The translations under genes and the position numbers were made by a program. Shown here piece by piece: positions 22,779 to 34,675 of a stretch of DNA of 64,000 nt (its first letter is position 1; each line of letters starts with the position of its first letter). The DNA lies in contig OZ018416.1 of the NCBI GenBank assembly GCA_963969595.1, positions 18,926,065 through 18,990,064 on the forward strand, in the 5' to 3' direction. The stretch is from Neckera pumila (lineage: Eukaryota; Streptophyta; Bryopsida; Hypnales; Neckeraceae). The notes beneath the pieces are model-generated. The model was not told where the DNA came from. It did not search any database and saw only the letters and a list, made by a program, of their open reading frames with translations.

Positions 22779-25700
22779 ATGTTGCTCAGTCAGACTTCCA
22801 AGACTGTGGGAAGCGCGGCTTCCAGTTTCCGTGGCAGTCGAGATGGTTTCGTCGTGAGTCGGTCGCGGAACACGAAGAAGGCGATGGAGGTTCGCGCTTC
22901 GCAGAAAGAAGGGTGGCTGGAGACGGCCTCCTCGAAGTTGGAGTCTGTGGACGGCTTTCTGGAGGAGAAGAAGCTGCATGGGAGTGCTGTGGACAAAACT
23001 GCCCCAGGCGCGGACCAGGTGGTGTACAAGGGCACCGCCACTATTATGAAGAAACTGAAGTTTCTGGATGTAATTGATCGCCGGGCGGATCTTCGAGATG
23101 ACGCCAGCGAGCTGTTTGTTGGCAAACGCGTGAGGTTTAAGCTCGTCAGCACCGAGACTGACCCTAGTATGTCTCGATCAGAAGCTTGAAAGTGCTTTGC
23201 ATTGATGTGTGGATTCCTGTCGATCAATCCCGGAATTGGCCGACAGACGTGCATCATGAGCTTCCCATGTTTGGAGAATTGAGGAAATTTGGGATCGGAG
23301 TTGTGAAACGTTTGGCTGTGGTCCATATGGTTGCAAGCACTGGTAAGGCGTTTGTGAGCAAGGAGTCGCCGATCGAGAAGTGGGTCGCTACGCTGGAGCC
23401 CTTGGCGGCGAAGGACCTGAAGTACAAGATTGAATTCGCTGTACCGAAGAATTTCGGCGTTCCCGGAGCCATCATCGTGAAAAACGAGCACCCGAACGAA
23501 TTTCTGCTGAAGGAGTTCAATCTCGCCCTTCCTGACCAGAGCGAAGCACATTACATTACGAACTCGTGGGTGTACAAAACGGGCACCGAGGGCCGCATCT
23601 TCTTCCTCAACAAGGTACGTACATTCCAAACTAATGCCATGGGAACGAGTTCGACGTGCTGCTGATATTGCCATTAAGTCTTTACAGTAACAAGTGTTGG
23701 TTTAAGAGAGAGAAGGCATTGAAAGATGCGGTTCCAATGCTTCGTAAGTGATTTTGGCTTGGAGCAACCATGGTAATCGAAGCTTTTGTTAACAGATAAG
23801 CTTTGCTGTTCATTTGGCGATGCTTGCAGGCTTACTTGCCGGATGCCACACCGGCGTCACTGAAGGAGCTTCGCGCGAAAGAGCTTGCGAATCTGCGAGG
23901 TGACGGAACGGGTGAACGCAAACCCAACGACCGCATCTACGACTACGCCATTTACAACGACTTGGGTGACCCCGACAAAAAGCCCGAGAAGGGCGAGAAT
24001 TTACGTCGCCCTGCGTTAGGTGGCAATACGAAGCTCCCCTACCCTAGCCGAATGCGAACTGGGCGAGCATCCACGAAGAAGGGTAAGCCGCTACTCTTCT
24101 AACCAAGTTTGCAACCTGTGGCTCCAATTTGCTCCAATTTGTTTGGAATTGCGCAGTACTGATGTTGTGTATTCTCGATGCAGATCCTTTGGCCGAGAGT
24201 CGAAGTACTAAGGACGACTTCTACATCCCGCGGGATGAGCGCTTCGACCGCCCCAAGAACTCGGACTTCACGGCGGACGGCTTGCGCTCCATTGGCCATA
24301 CTCTGCAATCGAAGTTCGCGAGTAGATGGATGGGGAAAAAAGAGTTTGCCAACGAAGTGGAGATTAAGAAATTGTTTGCGAAGAGCGGTCAGGAACCCGG
24401 CGGGCTCAACAATGTCTTGCCGGATGCCACGGATGTCAAGCCACATGACCAGTTCCCGCTGGTGTTCTTGCAGGAACTCTTAAAACCGGATGGGAAGTTC
24501 AACATTACTCCGGCCATGTACCCCCTGCCGCGAATCTTACAGCGTAAGTTCCAGTGCTATTTCCACTCCGGATAGTTGCACTTGTTTTGGTCCTTGTTTT
24601 GCAGTTTTGGTTTCAAGGTCTGGGTCTGTCGCAGTGTCTCACATTCTGACTAACCAGCTGCGCTGATTGGGTTGTCGATTTCATCAGACGATGAGAATGC
24701 GTGGCGAAACAACGACGAGTTCGCTCGCGAGTTTTTGGCGGGTCTTAACCCTGTTGTCATCGCGCTTGTCAAGGTCCGTATTCTGCACCTGGTTTCCCTT
24801 GTAAGTCACAATGCAGATTCAAATTTCGGCAACGGAGTGCAAACTGAGCAAGTGTGCTTCTGATGCGCAGGAATTTCCGATTAGAAGTTCATTAGAGGAA
24901 TTTGGATGCCCCGTTTCCGCAATCGCCGCAAAGCACATCGAAGACAAATTAGATGGTCTCAGCGTTGAAGAGGAAAATCCCATTTGCACTGATTGCGAAT
25001 TCTAAACACAATGCAATCTGGTTTCAGGGTTCAGTGATCCGGGGTCTGACTTCATCTGCGTGTGTACAGGTTGTGGAAAAGAAGAAACTGTTTGTGGCCG
25101 ATTACCACGATTCATTTCTTCCGTATGTAGAGAGAATCAACAAACAGGATAACGCGAGATCCTAGGCCACCCGGGCTCTCTTTTTCTTGACCAAGGAGCA
25201 GACGTGGAAGGTGCTTGCACTGGAGTTGGCTCTCCCCCCCAAGACCCCTGGCGGACCGCTGAATGCACGCGTGTTTTTGCCCCCCTAAGGATACCTCCAA
25301 GATCGATTACTTGTGGGAGACAGCTAAAGCTCACGTTTCCAACAACGATATCGCTGCGCATCAAGTTTTCAGCCATTTGTAAGTGACATAATTTCACACG
25401 TAATATTCTTGCACATTCGATCTTTTTGTGTGAGAAGCCTTTGTCTGTTCCATTCGTGCTCGGTAGCTGAGTTACGTTCGTTGGATTGTTTTCTTGTGCA
25501 GCACAAAGTGCCATGCAGTGACTGAAGCTGCTATCATCGCTTCGAATCGCTGCTTGAGCAAGATGCATCCCATTATGCAACTGATGGCACCGCATTTCAA
25601 GAGCACTTTGGAAATCAATCGTCAAGGTCGTCAGACCCTCATGAATGCAGGGGGCAAAGTCGAGACTCATTTCACGCCTCGTGCTTATTCCGTGGAGATG

Positions 25701-27051
25701 GGCGCTGCTCATTACCGAGACGCTTGGACGTTTGAGTCACAAGCGTTGCCGAAAGACTTAGTCGCCATGTATCTACCTTTGATCCTTAGGGTCTGGATTT
25801 TGGATATATTCCAGGTTTGGAATTAATATTCTCGATCCAGCGGATACTAACTCGTTGCACATGCGTCCAATGGTGCAGGGGCATGGCTGAGGAAGACCCA
25901 TCCTCCAAGCATGGCGTGAAGCTTCTGATTGAAGACTACCCTTATGCAGCAGATGGGCTTGAGCTTTGGACGGCCATCAAGAGATGGAACAAGGAGTACG
26001 TTGACATCTTTTACAAGGATGACAGCGTTGTCCAAAACGATTCGGAGCTTCAGACTTGGTTCACCGAGCTCCAGGAGAAAGGCCACGAAGACAAGAAGGA
26101 TGCCGAGGGATGGCCGGTGCTGGACTCCAAGGAGAGTCTCGTCGAGATCCTAACAACAATGCAATGGATTCCGTCGTGCCAACATGCGGCTGTCAACTTT
26201 GGCCAATTCGACTTCGCCGGGTACATGCCCCATCATCCTACAATTGTGCGCCGGCTTATTCCAGAGGAGGGCACCCTTGAATGGAATGAGATGATCAAGA
26301 ACCCGGAGAAGGCTTACTTGTTGTCTCTTGCCAACATCGACTCCACCACCACAGCTATGTCGGTGTACGAAGTTTTATCCGCCCATTCTCCCTGTGAAGA
26401 GTACATTGGGGAGCGTCCCGAAGACTGGACCGACAACAAAGAGGTATAAGTACTCCCTTTCATGATTTCTCTTTCTACAATTTTAAAATGACATTGAGCT
26501 CTCCAGCAGCGTTTGTGTTGTTCATAGCATGAATTCTCCATTCACCATACAGCAGACAAGAGGTTCCATTCACCATAAATGTGAACTTTAATCCTCGCCT
26601 AACAACAATCTAGAACCTTGTCCTATCTAAACTTCTGCACATTTATGAGCTAAAACGCAACTGCAAAAAAACAAATGTCAATGGGTGATGTAGTTTTTGC
26701 ACTTGCACAAATCAGAGTTCACTTGCAAGGCAAATGGATCCTCTCCCATACTCTATGGTGAATGGAGACTCTACATTATGAACAACTCATCTAATATGAA
26801 GTTTCCATTCACCATAACTTGATTTCGATAGTTTAATAAATGAATTTTTTTGTTGTAATGTTTAGGCAGAGGCTGCGTTCAAACGCTTCACTACCAAGAT
26901 TGCTGAAGTTGACCAATTGATCAAGACACGCAATGCGGACAAGACCTTGAAGAACCGAGATGGAGTTGTCAACATGCCTTACCAGCTCTTCTGACCCAAA
27001 TCAAAGTCCGACGTGACATCCATGGATGTCCCCAATAGTATCACTATTTAG
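22779..27051 (+). pseudogene. Lipoxygenase (plastid type), ten exons, disabled
   Basis: Lipoxygenases oxygenate polyunsaturated fatty acids in oxylipin/jasmonate synthesis. Exons: 22779-23166, 23338-23614, 23830-24082, 24184-24543, 24688-24773, 24871 to about 24972, 25080-25378, 25502-25768, 25879-26443, 26866-27051. The first ATG (22779) opens a Ser/Arg-rich ~40-residue transit-peptide-like leader, then a PLAT/LH2 domain (GVPGAIIVKNEHPNEFLL) and the catalytic domain. Iron-ligand motifs survive: HQVFSH in exon 7 and HAAVNFGQ in exon 9. Lesions: TAG at 25163-25165; one extra base near 25286 (CCCCCCTAAG); TGA at 26992-26994, 18 codons before the natural end NSITI, removing the C-terminal Ile ligand. 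The exon 1 donor seems to have lost a base (phase mismatch with the acceptor at 23337), and exon 6 lacks a good donor. Corrected length would be ~925 residues, normal for plastid enzymes. Sequencing error cannot explain it easily unless several errors clustered. Confidence 0.9.
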
Positions 27052-27572
27052 ACTTTTCAATCAAGATTGAACTATTTAAGGTTGCGGATATGGTGCAAGA
27101 GCTAGGATTGTGATCTATCGACTAGACTCTTCTTATGATAGCACATGGCACTAACTCACAATCGGGTTTAGTCCTATGAACTAATGTTCAAATGTTAAGT
27201 GGAGTGTGTTATTAAAATCTCTTAAAGAATTCCATTCTAGTGTTGTGTGCATTTCAATTGATTTTTCAATCATTGAGCAATCTTTGAGTGGTTTGTGAAA
27301 GATGTACTCCCCTATTTGAACTCATTCAATTCTTAAAACTTTTGAATAAAAAGAGACACGGACATATTTGTTTGTTTAGCAATATTTTGCTCAAAAAGGA
27401 TATTTTTTTGAGGGAATATTAGGCAATATATTCCCCCATTTTCAATGAATGAAATTGTTTGAATTCCTACATATTTTCAAGATAATATTGCATGTTCTTG
27501 GATGAGTGTACATTCTTTATGATGAGTAGTTTAAGTTTCACCCATAATTTGCTGGTTTCACCCATTTATATT
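27052..27572. other. Lipoxygenase 3' flank
   Basis: No gene. This is AT-rich DNA after the lipoxygenase end and presumably includes its 3' UTR. I see no decisive polyadenylation signal. Confidence 0.4.
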
Positions 27573-28115
27573 TAATGCATGAGTTGAAGTCTAAGTTATG
27601 CATGTGCGCTGTGCTCTACTTGTGCATACTAAGGACCGCGTTTTTGTGACCCAATTAGAAGATGAAGTGAATTGTGCGCACATTTTTCTGAACTCAAGCT
27701 GTTTTAGTGCCCATTTGACTAGTTCCAATTTGTGGTAGTTTTCATTGATTTTCAGTTACTTGAAGTTCTTGGTAATGATTTTGCATTTGTTTGGTCGTGC
27801 AAGTTAACCTGCCATTCATAGTTGCACCTATACACTCAAGAACATTGTGGAATCAAATCAAATATGATATTCATTTGATAGCAATTAAGCTTCTAGAATC
27901 AAAGATTTTGATGTGGATGGGAACTTCAAAACAAAATTCTCTGCTATGTCATTATTAAGTACACAAAATAGTGACATTAGGTTGCCCCACACTAATTTCT
28001 CATATCTAACACTTTCAGACATAGTCAACTATAGTTTGGGGCAACCTAATTTCACTATTTTGTATAGGGGAGGTGTAGAAGTTGTCAACATGTTTTATGC
28101 TATTGATAACCTATG
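27573..28115 (+). repeat. Truncated third copy of the germin 3' flank
   Basis: From TAATGCATGAGTTGAAGTCT at 27573 the sequence follows 37787-38195 in the same orientation at high identity. Shared landmarks are TGCGCTGTGCTCTACTTGTG and CAAGCTGTTTTAGTGCCCAT. The only large difference is the 103-bp MITE at 27962-28064. No germin coding sequence remains upstream, so this is a relic of an older duplication of the germin locus. Confidence 0.85.
27960..28066. mobile_element. 103-bp TA-flanked MITE with an empty-site counterpart
   Basis: The body is 27962-28064, with TIRs CACAAAATAGTGACATTAGG and the complement of CCTAATTTCACTATTTTGTA, flanked by TA on both sides. The paralogous flank at 38141-38160 reads ATTATTGAG-TA-GGGGAGG without it, which proves the insertion and the TA duplication. 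It is a deletion relative of 16237-16485. Tc1/mariner-type by target site. Confidence 0.9.
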
Positions 28116-28239
28116 GAGTCTCTGGATTCCAAACCTACCCACAAATTAGAATTCTTAATAATTCTCACCTCATTTAACAAAATGGAGTGATTCAAACTTT
28201 TCCACTCTTAAATGTTTCTTTAGAACCACTTCCAACTTT

Positions 28240-28498
28240 TTCATTTTTCAAAAAAGTGATTTTTGAAGGCGTTTTTTTGAGCTGCTCAGGCTGCCCGCCG
28301 AACGCGGAAAATTACATATCATGCAATAACTTTTTAACCATATAGTCAAAAGTTATGAAAATTGTTGGACCTTAAAGCTACTCCTTGGGCACATGTTTTG
28401 TGAAATCTTCAAAGAAAAAGAATAAAAACTCTATTCGTAGTAAGCTGCCCAAAATTGCTATGTTGCTAAAAAATATTGTTTGGTCCTTTAGGGGTTAA
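28240..28498 (+). mobile_element. Truncated TTAA-family element
   Basis: The right end GGTCCTTTAGGGG followed by TTAA (28495-28498) is intact. About 250 bp of subfamily-B-like interior precedes it (CTGCCCG, ACATATCA, CAAAAGTTATGA). The left end is missing. Confidence 0.6.
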
Positions 28499-28706
28499 AC
28501 CATATATTTTTTGATTGCCCCAATTTTCAAATTTGACTTGAAGAAAAAGATTGAATGACTTCATGTAAATTCCACATTTTGATTTGAAGTTGATTAAACA
28601 TTATAATCTTTCAATCCATATGTGAATGATATTGTTGTGTTTTCTTTGGTGTATGATCCATAAGACATCTAGTATTCTAGTTTGAATTTGGAAGGGTACA
28701 ATTCTT

Positions 28707-29650
28707 TTAACTCCTAAAGGATCAAGGTCATTTTTTTTTGTCAAAAAACACTCAAAACTACCATTTCTATATCGTTCATGCAAAAAAACAAAAAAAACAT
28801 TTTTTTCGTAGAATCTAACTGTAAGATCTTGCACTTCACTTGTTTAAGATCAGGTAGTAAAATTTTCATAAAGTTTGACAATACGAATTGGAAGATATTA
28901 GCATTCAAAGTCGGAGAAAAAAAATTTGACCCTTGGCCTACAATTCTAGATGGCTTTGATTGGCATTTGTGGAAATGCTTTGCTCTACAGAATTTGAATT
29001 TTAAGAAAATTGTGTTGATAAATTGAACTAAAAGTTTAAGAATTTTTTTAAAAAAAACACACACTTGGTTTTCATCATTTAAAAAAAGTATTAAGTAGAA
29101 GTACATCCACAACTGAAAGAAAAACTAAATCATTAATAGCTCTAAGATGGAATTGAAACACAATAATCCATTATTTCCAATGATAAAATTGTTATATTAA
29201 GAAAATTTAACCTTGTTAAACAATTTTAATTGAGAACTTGTGAAAATTGCATTCAAAATGTAATCCTGTAAGTTATTTTTTCAAAAAAAATGCTTAGATT
29301 GCCAAAAAACAATATTGTCTTTAATTCTCTCATAACAAGTTTAAATAGGATGAATTCAATCTTCACATTTAGATGAAAATATAATATTTCAAGATAAAAT
29401 TTACTGTAATTTATTATAATTTTTTGCGATTTATCTTGTGCTACCTAGCAAGTTCAATTCTAGGTTTTTGGTGGTATAGTATTTTCTCCCATGTACCAAT
29501 TGAAGTAAAAGAATAATATTTTCACAAAGCTAATTAATATTTCTATCTTATGAGAAAGTTTCAAAAAAAATTCACCAAAAATTGAGGTTATAGGAACCTA
29601 CCCAAAATTCATTTTGTCCCTAAGGGGACAATCTTCTTTTAGGGATTGAA
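28707..29650 (-). mobile_element. Old TTAA-family element in reverse orientation
   Basis: It begins TTAACTCCTAAAGGATCAAGG and runs through the complement of the A-subfamily 3' region (AACACTCAAAACTACCATTTC). It ends near TTGTCCCTAAGGGGACAATC, which aligns to the GGGGGACAAA-type left end of A copies, then TTAGGGATTGAA, a decayed terminus. Divergence is much higher than in the copies at 12350 and 17027. Two small ORFs in it are shadows. Confidence 0.6.
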
Positions 29651-32376
29651 TTGATAAACGGATTATTAGAACTTGGGCTTCTTGTTTGGTTTGATTGAAC
29701 TCCAAGAAGTTCAAAAAAGGCCTTTGGCATTTAGAGGTTAATCCAAGGCCTCTTTGAGCTTCTAAAAATTTGCTCTAAATTGAACACAAAGCCAACATTT
29801 TGAAAAGTTGAATCAATTTTTTTTGAATTGTAACTATATAAATTCAAATTAGAAAATTACATAGGAAATAAAATACAACAATATCACTTATGGATTGAAA
29901 GATTATAATATTTGATCATGAGGGTGTTAAAAAAATAAAAAAAGATTTGGAGTCTTTCAATCCTCTTTTCACATGTCAAATCTAAAAAGTTGGTAACCAA
30001 ATAAATATGAGATTAAAGGGCCTAATATGCATAATTACAATCAATTTACAGCTTATCAGAATCTACTTTACAATTTTTTTAAATGAATTTCTAATGTGAT
30101 TTTTTCTTCAAGATCTAGTGTAGTTGAGGCTCATTTCCAAGAGCCCTCAACACGAAGAAAAGTCAAGATTGCAATGGATACCCTTTCACAAAATTTGAAT
30201 TGAAAAATCATAATCAATCATTTTCAAAATCGCATTTATGATGCTAAAACTAGACTACAAAAAAAAATTCAAAAATATAATATACTAAAAATAGCAATTT
30301 GGTAAGATTTTATTTTACTTCAAAATATTGTCAACACCAAAATTTGGTGCCTCGGGCATTTTAAAGGTTCATAGAAAAAGATAAGTATCTAGTAGGAGTG
30401 AATATAGGACCAATTGCTCATAATTATAATCATTTTGTTTTGTATGTAATAATTTTATTATTTCAAGAAAGCTATGAAAGAATACCAAAAACATAAAATA
30501 TGGTTTGATCTAGATTATTACAAACATGGAAGTCTTCTACTACAAAAAATATTCACTTCTAAAGATAAAACTCACCTTATAGTCTTCTTATTAGTTCAAG
30601 ATAATTTGTGAACTCTACTAGACACTTTGACTTTTTTCCTCTTCTTTTTTAGATTTATATTTTCAGTGTTCATACAAGTGAATTCATTACCTTTGCATCC
30701 TTTTATCCTACCTTAACTAGGAACAAATTTGTGGTTTAGGCACTTTGAATTAAATCAACTTCTAAAATGGTTATGTACTTATATTTAAAGCATTCCGTAT
30801 AAATTTCTTCATTTTTTATGCAGATAGTTTTTTTTGAGAAAATATAACTTCTTTATGATTTCAAGAGTTTTGTTGACAAAAAAAAAAAATTTCATAAATG
30901 TTAAAAGAAAATTGTCATACAAGAAGTCTTGAATTTCATTTGAGGGTTATATCTTGGAACTTGTATCTTGCAATTATATGGATTGTAATTGAATGGAATC
31001 TTCATCACATTTGTCTATAATGAATTTTCATCACATATAATTTTTTTCCAAAACATAGACTCAGCACTTGAAATTTTATCCTTTGATGCCTTGTATATTA
31101 TATTTTATTTGAAAATGATTTTTGAAAATAATGCCCCAATAATTTAGAACCTAAATCTAGAAATTAATTTGACTATGAACATATTGTCATAAATATTCCA
31201 TAAAAATTGTAAAAGCAAATCCATTGCTTACCCTTTAAAGTCTCTTGACTCCCAATATCCTAAAATTGAAGGCGCTTTGATCAAACTAAACTACAACTTT
31301 CAAAATTATCACTTTTGTAAATGATTTAAATGAAACAAATAAAGCTTGCCATATTTCCATTTAAACATTTTGAGAATTCAAAACATCAATATCATATTAT
31401 TATTATTGTTATTACTATTAGTATTATTAATGTTGTTGTTGAAAACTATTATTGTTAAAATACAAATCTCCTAACATTGTGATTTTTTCATTCATTTTTT
31501 TAGTACTATATATGGTTTAAATTATATTAAACTTTTGTATTTGAACCTCCATTTTTGAAACATAATAGATTATCCAAGGTATACATTATAATTTTTATCA
31601 TTGTCTTCATAAATTATATATTTAATAATCATAATCAATTTATTTTTCCACCAAAACTTCTAATCATTCAACACTTAAACAAAAAGATTTTTATATAAGA
31701 AAAATGTTAGAATTTCATCCATCTATTATTTAACAGACTAAATTAGATGTAAACAACAATTTGATTTGAAGGTCTTAGCTAAATAATATCTCAAGGCTCA
31801 AGAATATACTGACTGTAAATTTACTTGACGCATTTCCCCACTATTCTTCATCAATTGTCACTTGTACTCGGACTTGTACTTTGAGAGGAAATTTCAAATT
31901 AATTGAATTATCTTTGTAATATTTACGAGTTTGTTTGGTTTCTTTGCTAAAATTTATGAATAAATATATTAATTTTCATGAATAAATACTAAAATGTTCT
32001 AAATTCATAAAATATACATACTCTTAAGGTATGAAATTTTAATTTTAATTACTTAAAATGTATAGATCCCACCAAAACGTAATTTTAACTATTTTCTTAA
32101 ATTTTAAAAAATAATTATTGTGTTTGAGCCTTTACTTTTTGGAAAATTATTAGGTTTTTGCAAATCTAATTAGTATTGGTAAAACCCTCTTCTCCTATTA
32201 CAATTCTGAAAATTACAATTATTTGATTCTTTCTACCGAAATTCTGAAAAAGAAACACAATCATACAATAAAAGGAATTTGCAAATATGAAAATATTAGA
32301 TTCCACTAAAATTCCTAAGTATAGACTAAATTCAACTTATAATCAACAATTTTTACTAAGAGGTTGCAACTAACTC
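29651..32376. other. AT-rich intergenic DNA
   Basis: No gene or element that I can support. It includes a short imperfect ATT-type trinucleotide run at about 31396-31442. Confidence 0.6.
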
Positions 32377-32867
32377 TTGCACAGGCAATGGACACGCAAT
32401 GGATCACTCGGCCATTCTCCCAGCAATAGCCTACAGGTCGCCACTCCTACGGTCTACCCTGGCCACAAAAATAGTTTTGGAAAAATGTGCGCACAATTCA
32501 CTTCACCTTCTAATTGGCTCACAAAAACGCGGTCCTTAGTATGCACAAGTAGAGCACAGCGCACACATAACTCAGACTTCAACTCATGCATTAGACACCA
32601 TTGCATGAACACGAGAATTGTGAACCTGATGCTTCATTAAATGTTGTCCAGCTATGGCGGGCCATCGAAGCCCAAATGAACCAACGCCTCCCAGCGATCC
32701 TGAGGGCAATATTCCTATCAATCGAAAGAATTAGAAGTCATGGAATGGACCTCCGTCTTCTGTTGCAATTGTTTGCAAATGAATGGTGATACTAACTAGC
32801 TGTAAACATGACTTTTCCTCCGACTTTGATAATTCATTCAATCTGACATGATCGACTGTTGATCGAT

Positions 32868-33533
32868 TTACATTTGGAACTGCTTCTGGATCAGGTTCAC
32901 CGTCTCCTCGTTGATGCGGAACGCCTTCTCCAACACCTCGTCCTTGATGTCCGGAGTGAACAAAGCGGGGGCAATCTGCTGCACGCCGGGGTTCTGGCTG
33001 CTCAAAGCGGCGAACGCCAACGCAGGACCCTTGCCCACATTCAGCTGGAAGTGCACCAGGCCCTTGGGGAACACGAACAGCTCGCCCTCCTTGAGGGTGG
33101 TGGCAAACAAGGTGTTGCTGGTGCTGACGAAGCCCACGTACAACTCGCCCTTCACCAGCAGCAGAATCTCGGTGGCTCTGGGGTGCGTGTGCGGGGGGTT
33201 GATGCCGCCCTTGGCGAAGTCGATGCGGGCCGCGGAGATGCCCAAAGTGTTCAATCCGGGGAACTGGAGGACGGAGGCGGGCGTGACGGCGGCCTTGTTG
33301 GCGTTGTTGGTGTTTCCTGGGTTCTTCAAGCCGGCGAACGTGAAGTCGTTGACGGAGACCTGGTCGGCGGGCTTGCAGGTGAGTCCGTTGATGGTGAGTC
33401 CGCTCTTCAAGTCGGCGACGCAGAAGTCCTGGAGCGGATCCTCGTCGGCTGCCATGGCGAGCATGGGCACGAGCGCCACGCTCAGCAACACGGCCACGGT
33501 CACCCACAAGCTGCGTCGGGTCATGATGCCCAT
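32868..33533 (-). CDS. Germin-like protein, copy 1
   Basis: 221-residue secreted cupin, intronless, with a predicted protein identical to the copy at 36848. Germin-like proteins are extracellular Mn-binding hexamers; some have superoxide dismutase or oxalate oxidase activity. The start is the first ATG (33533); the in-frame codons upstream lack ATG. A signal peptide of about 28 residues ends LAMA before ADEDPLQDFC. The two N-terminal cysteines (FCVAD and LTCKP) form the family disulfide. Box 1 (HTHPRATE) and box 2 (FPKGLVHFQLN) supply the three His and one Glu metal ligands, all present. It is transcribed away from the other copy, head to head. The GC-rich third codon positions contrast with the AT-rich surroundings. 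Enzymatic activity cannot be inferred. Confidence 0.93.
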   Translation of the reverse strand: MGIMTRRSLWVTVAVLLSVALVPMLAMAADEDPLQDFCVADLKSGLTINGLTCKPADQVSVNDFTFAGLKNPGNTNNANKAAVTPASVLQFPGLNTLGISAARIDFAKGGINPPHTHPRATEILLLVKGELYVGFVSTSNTLFATTLKEGELFVFPKGLVHFQLNVGKGPALAFAALSSQNPGVQQIAPALFTPDIKDEVLEKAFRINEETVNLIQKQFQM

Positions 33534-33745
33534 GTCGAGTGGATCGATATCAGTCGCTTCCACCTGTTGGAATATTAATCCTGATCGGTACGGTCAGTTC
33601 TGGAGCAGTTGAGCTAGTTGCGAGCTAGAACGTCGAGCTCTGTCAGTTGCAAGAGATACACGTAGCAGTGTCTTCTGGAGATGGTTGTGGACTGTGGACT
33701 GTTGGAAGGGTTGTTGCTGTTACAATTGCTTGGGCTGTTGGGGGG

Positions 33746-33752
33746 TTATATA
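33746..33752 (-). promoter_or_regulatory. TATA box of germin copy 1
   Basis: TATATAA on the minus strand, 213 bp upstream of the ATG, identical in context to the one at 36629. With a typical 25-35 bp spacing, transcription would start near 33715-33725, giving a ~185-bp leader. Confidence 0.6.
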
Positions 33753-34354
33753 CGTACATTCTGATCGAGGGCATCAGCGGTGAAGCGCGTTCTCCACTGA
33801 ATTAGACGCGGGGTGGCTGGAAGGAAAACCCTGAGGAAACAAGGCAGGCAGCAGGGCGCCAGGGCCGTTCTTTGGGGATTCATTCTCCAGGGAGAGGAAA
33901 GACCGGGTCCAGTGGAAGTCCGAGTGAGGACCCCCGACGAGTGAGGTGCAGTTGTGCAAAAGTGTGAGTGGAGTCTGCCATTGGGAAGCCACGCCTGGAC
34001 CACCACGCAAGCCGTGATTCTTGGAAGGAAGAGTTTCGACTGATTCCAAGTCCGAGCAAATCTTAGTTTAGTCAAACATGATGTGTTCGGGTACTCGCAT
34101 AACATTTTTAACCGAGCAACTGCATTCCCTCTGACATGAGGTATAATCCCCCCGGATGCCTGGGGGAATTTTAGTTATATTTGAGTACATCCCATTGGTT
34201 TGGGGCTCTGACAAGACTAAATCAGCGAATGGGGGGGTCCTGATATGGGGGGAGCAAAAGGGACTCCCCACTGAAGGTTAATAATGTTATGAGCGTCTCT
34301 CTTCATTCCATTCGAGTTGAAGAGAAAGGAGCGTTCGCTCTTTACGGGCAAAGA

Positions 34355-34675
34355 GAACACTACAACAGAAAGCAGTGACTACAACATACTAGCAATGCAT
34401 TTGCAATGGTTTTGCAATGAAACAATGTGTAATGGAGCTTAGTTTGAAACTCAAAAAAGAATCAATGCACTGCAAAATTGTGATTAATTCAATATAAAAG
34501 TATTGGGCATTGAATCCATGCTATTGCATTTCTAAACTGTTGCAAATTCTAAACCATTGCAAACACAGTGCAATACTTTATATTAAACCATTGCAAAATC
34601 ACTAAAACAAAATTCGTGGGCATTGCAAAACCATTGCAAAAAGTATTGCCAACAGTGCATTCTCTTGTAGTGGAA
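34355..34675. mobile_element. 315-bp CACTA-type MITE
   Basis: The body is 34358-34672, from CACTACAACAGAAAGCAGTG to CAGTGCATTCTCTTGTAGTG, with a GAA direct duplication on both sides. The interior is rich in GCAATGG and ATTGCAAA words. The tips and 3-bp duplication identify the En/Spm superfamily. Confidence 0.88.

Larger units (their letters stand above)
32477..34050 (-). repeat. Left arm of the germin inverted duplication
   Basis: Every position x here pairs with 70381 minus x in the right arm (36331-37904) without any indel, as shown by both genes and all ORF boundaries. The coding, 5' and proximal 3' sequences appear identical; I noticed only one base difference, near the outer end (CGCGGTCC versus CGAGGTCC). 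The arms are 1,574 bp, separated by 2,280 bp. The outer end at 32477 is abrupt, while the right copy's flank continues into sequence also present at 27.7-28.1 kb, so the left copy is probably the derived one. Confidence 0.92.

Noticed and set aside
22790..23674. 294-codon minus-strand ORF across the first two lipoxygenase exons
   Set aside because: The antisense frame crosses a recognisable intron and has no family features; the plus strand encodes the PLAT domain.
32859..33612. Long ORFs (233-258 codons) overlapping each germin gene in other frames, mirrored at 36769-37650
   Set aside because: They are shadows of the GC-rich germin coding sequence. Only the cupin frame has signal peptide, metal ligands and family motifs.
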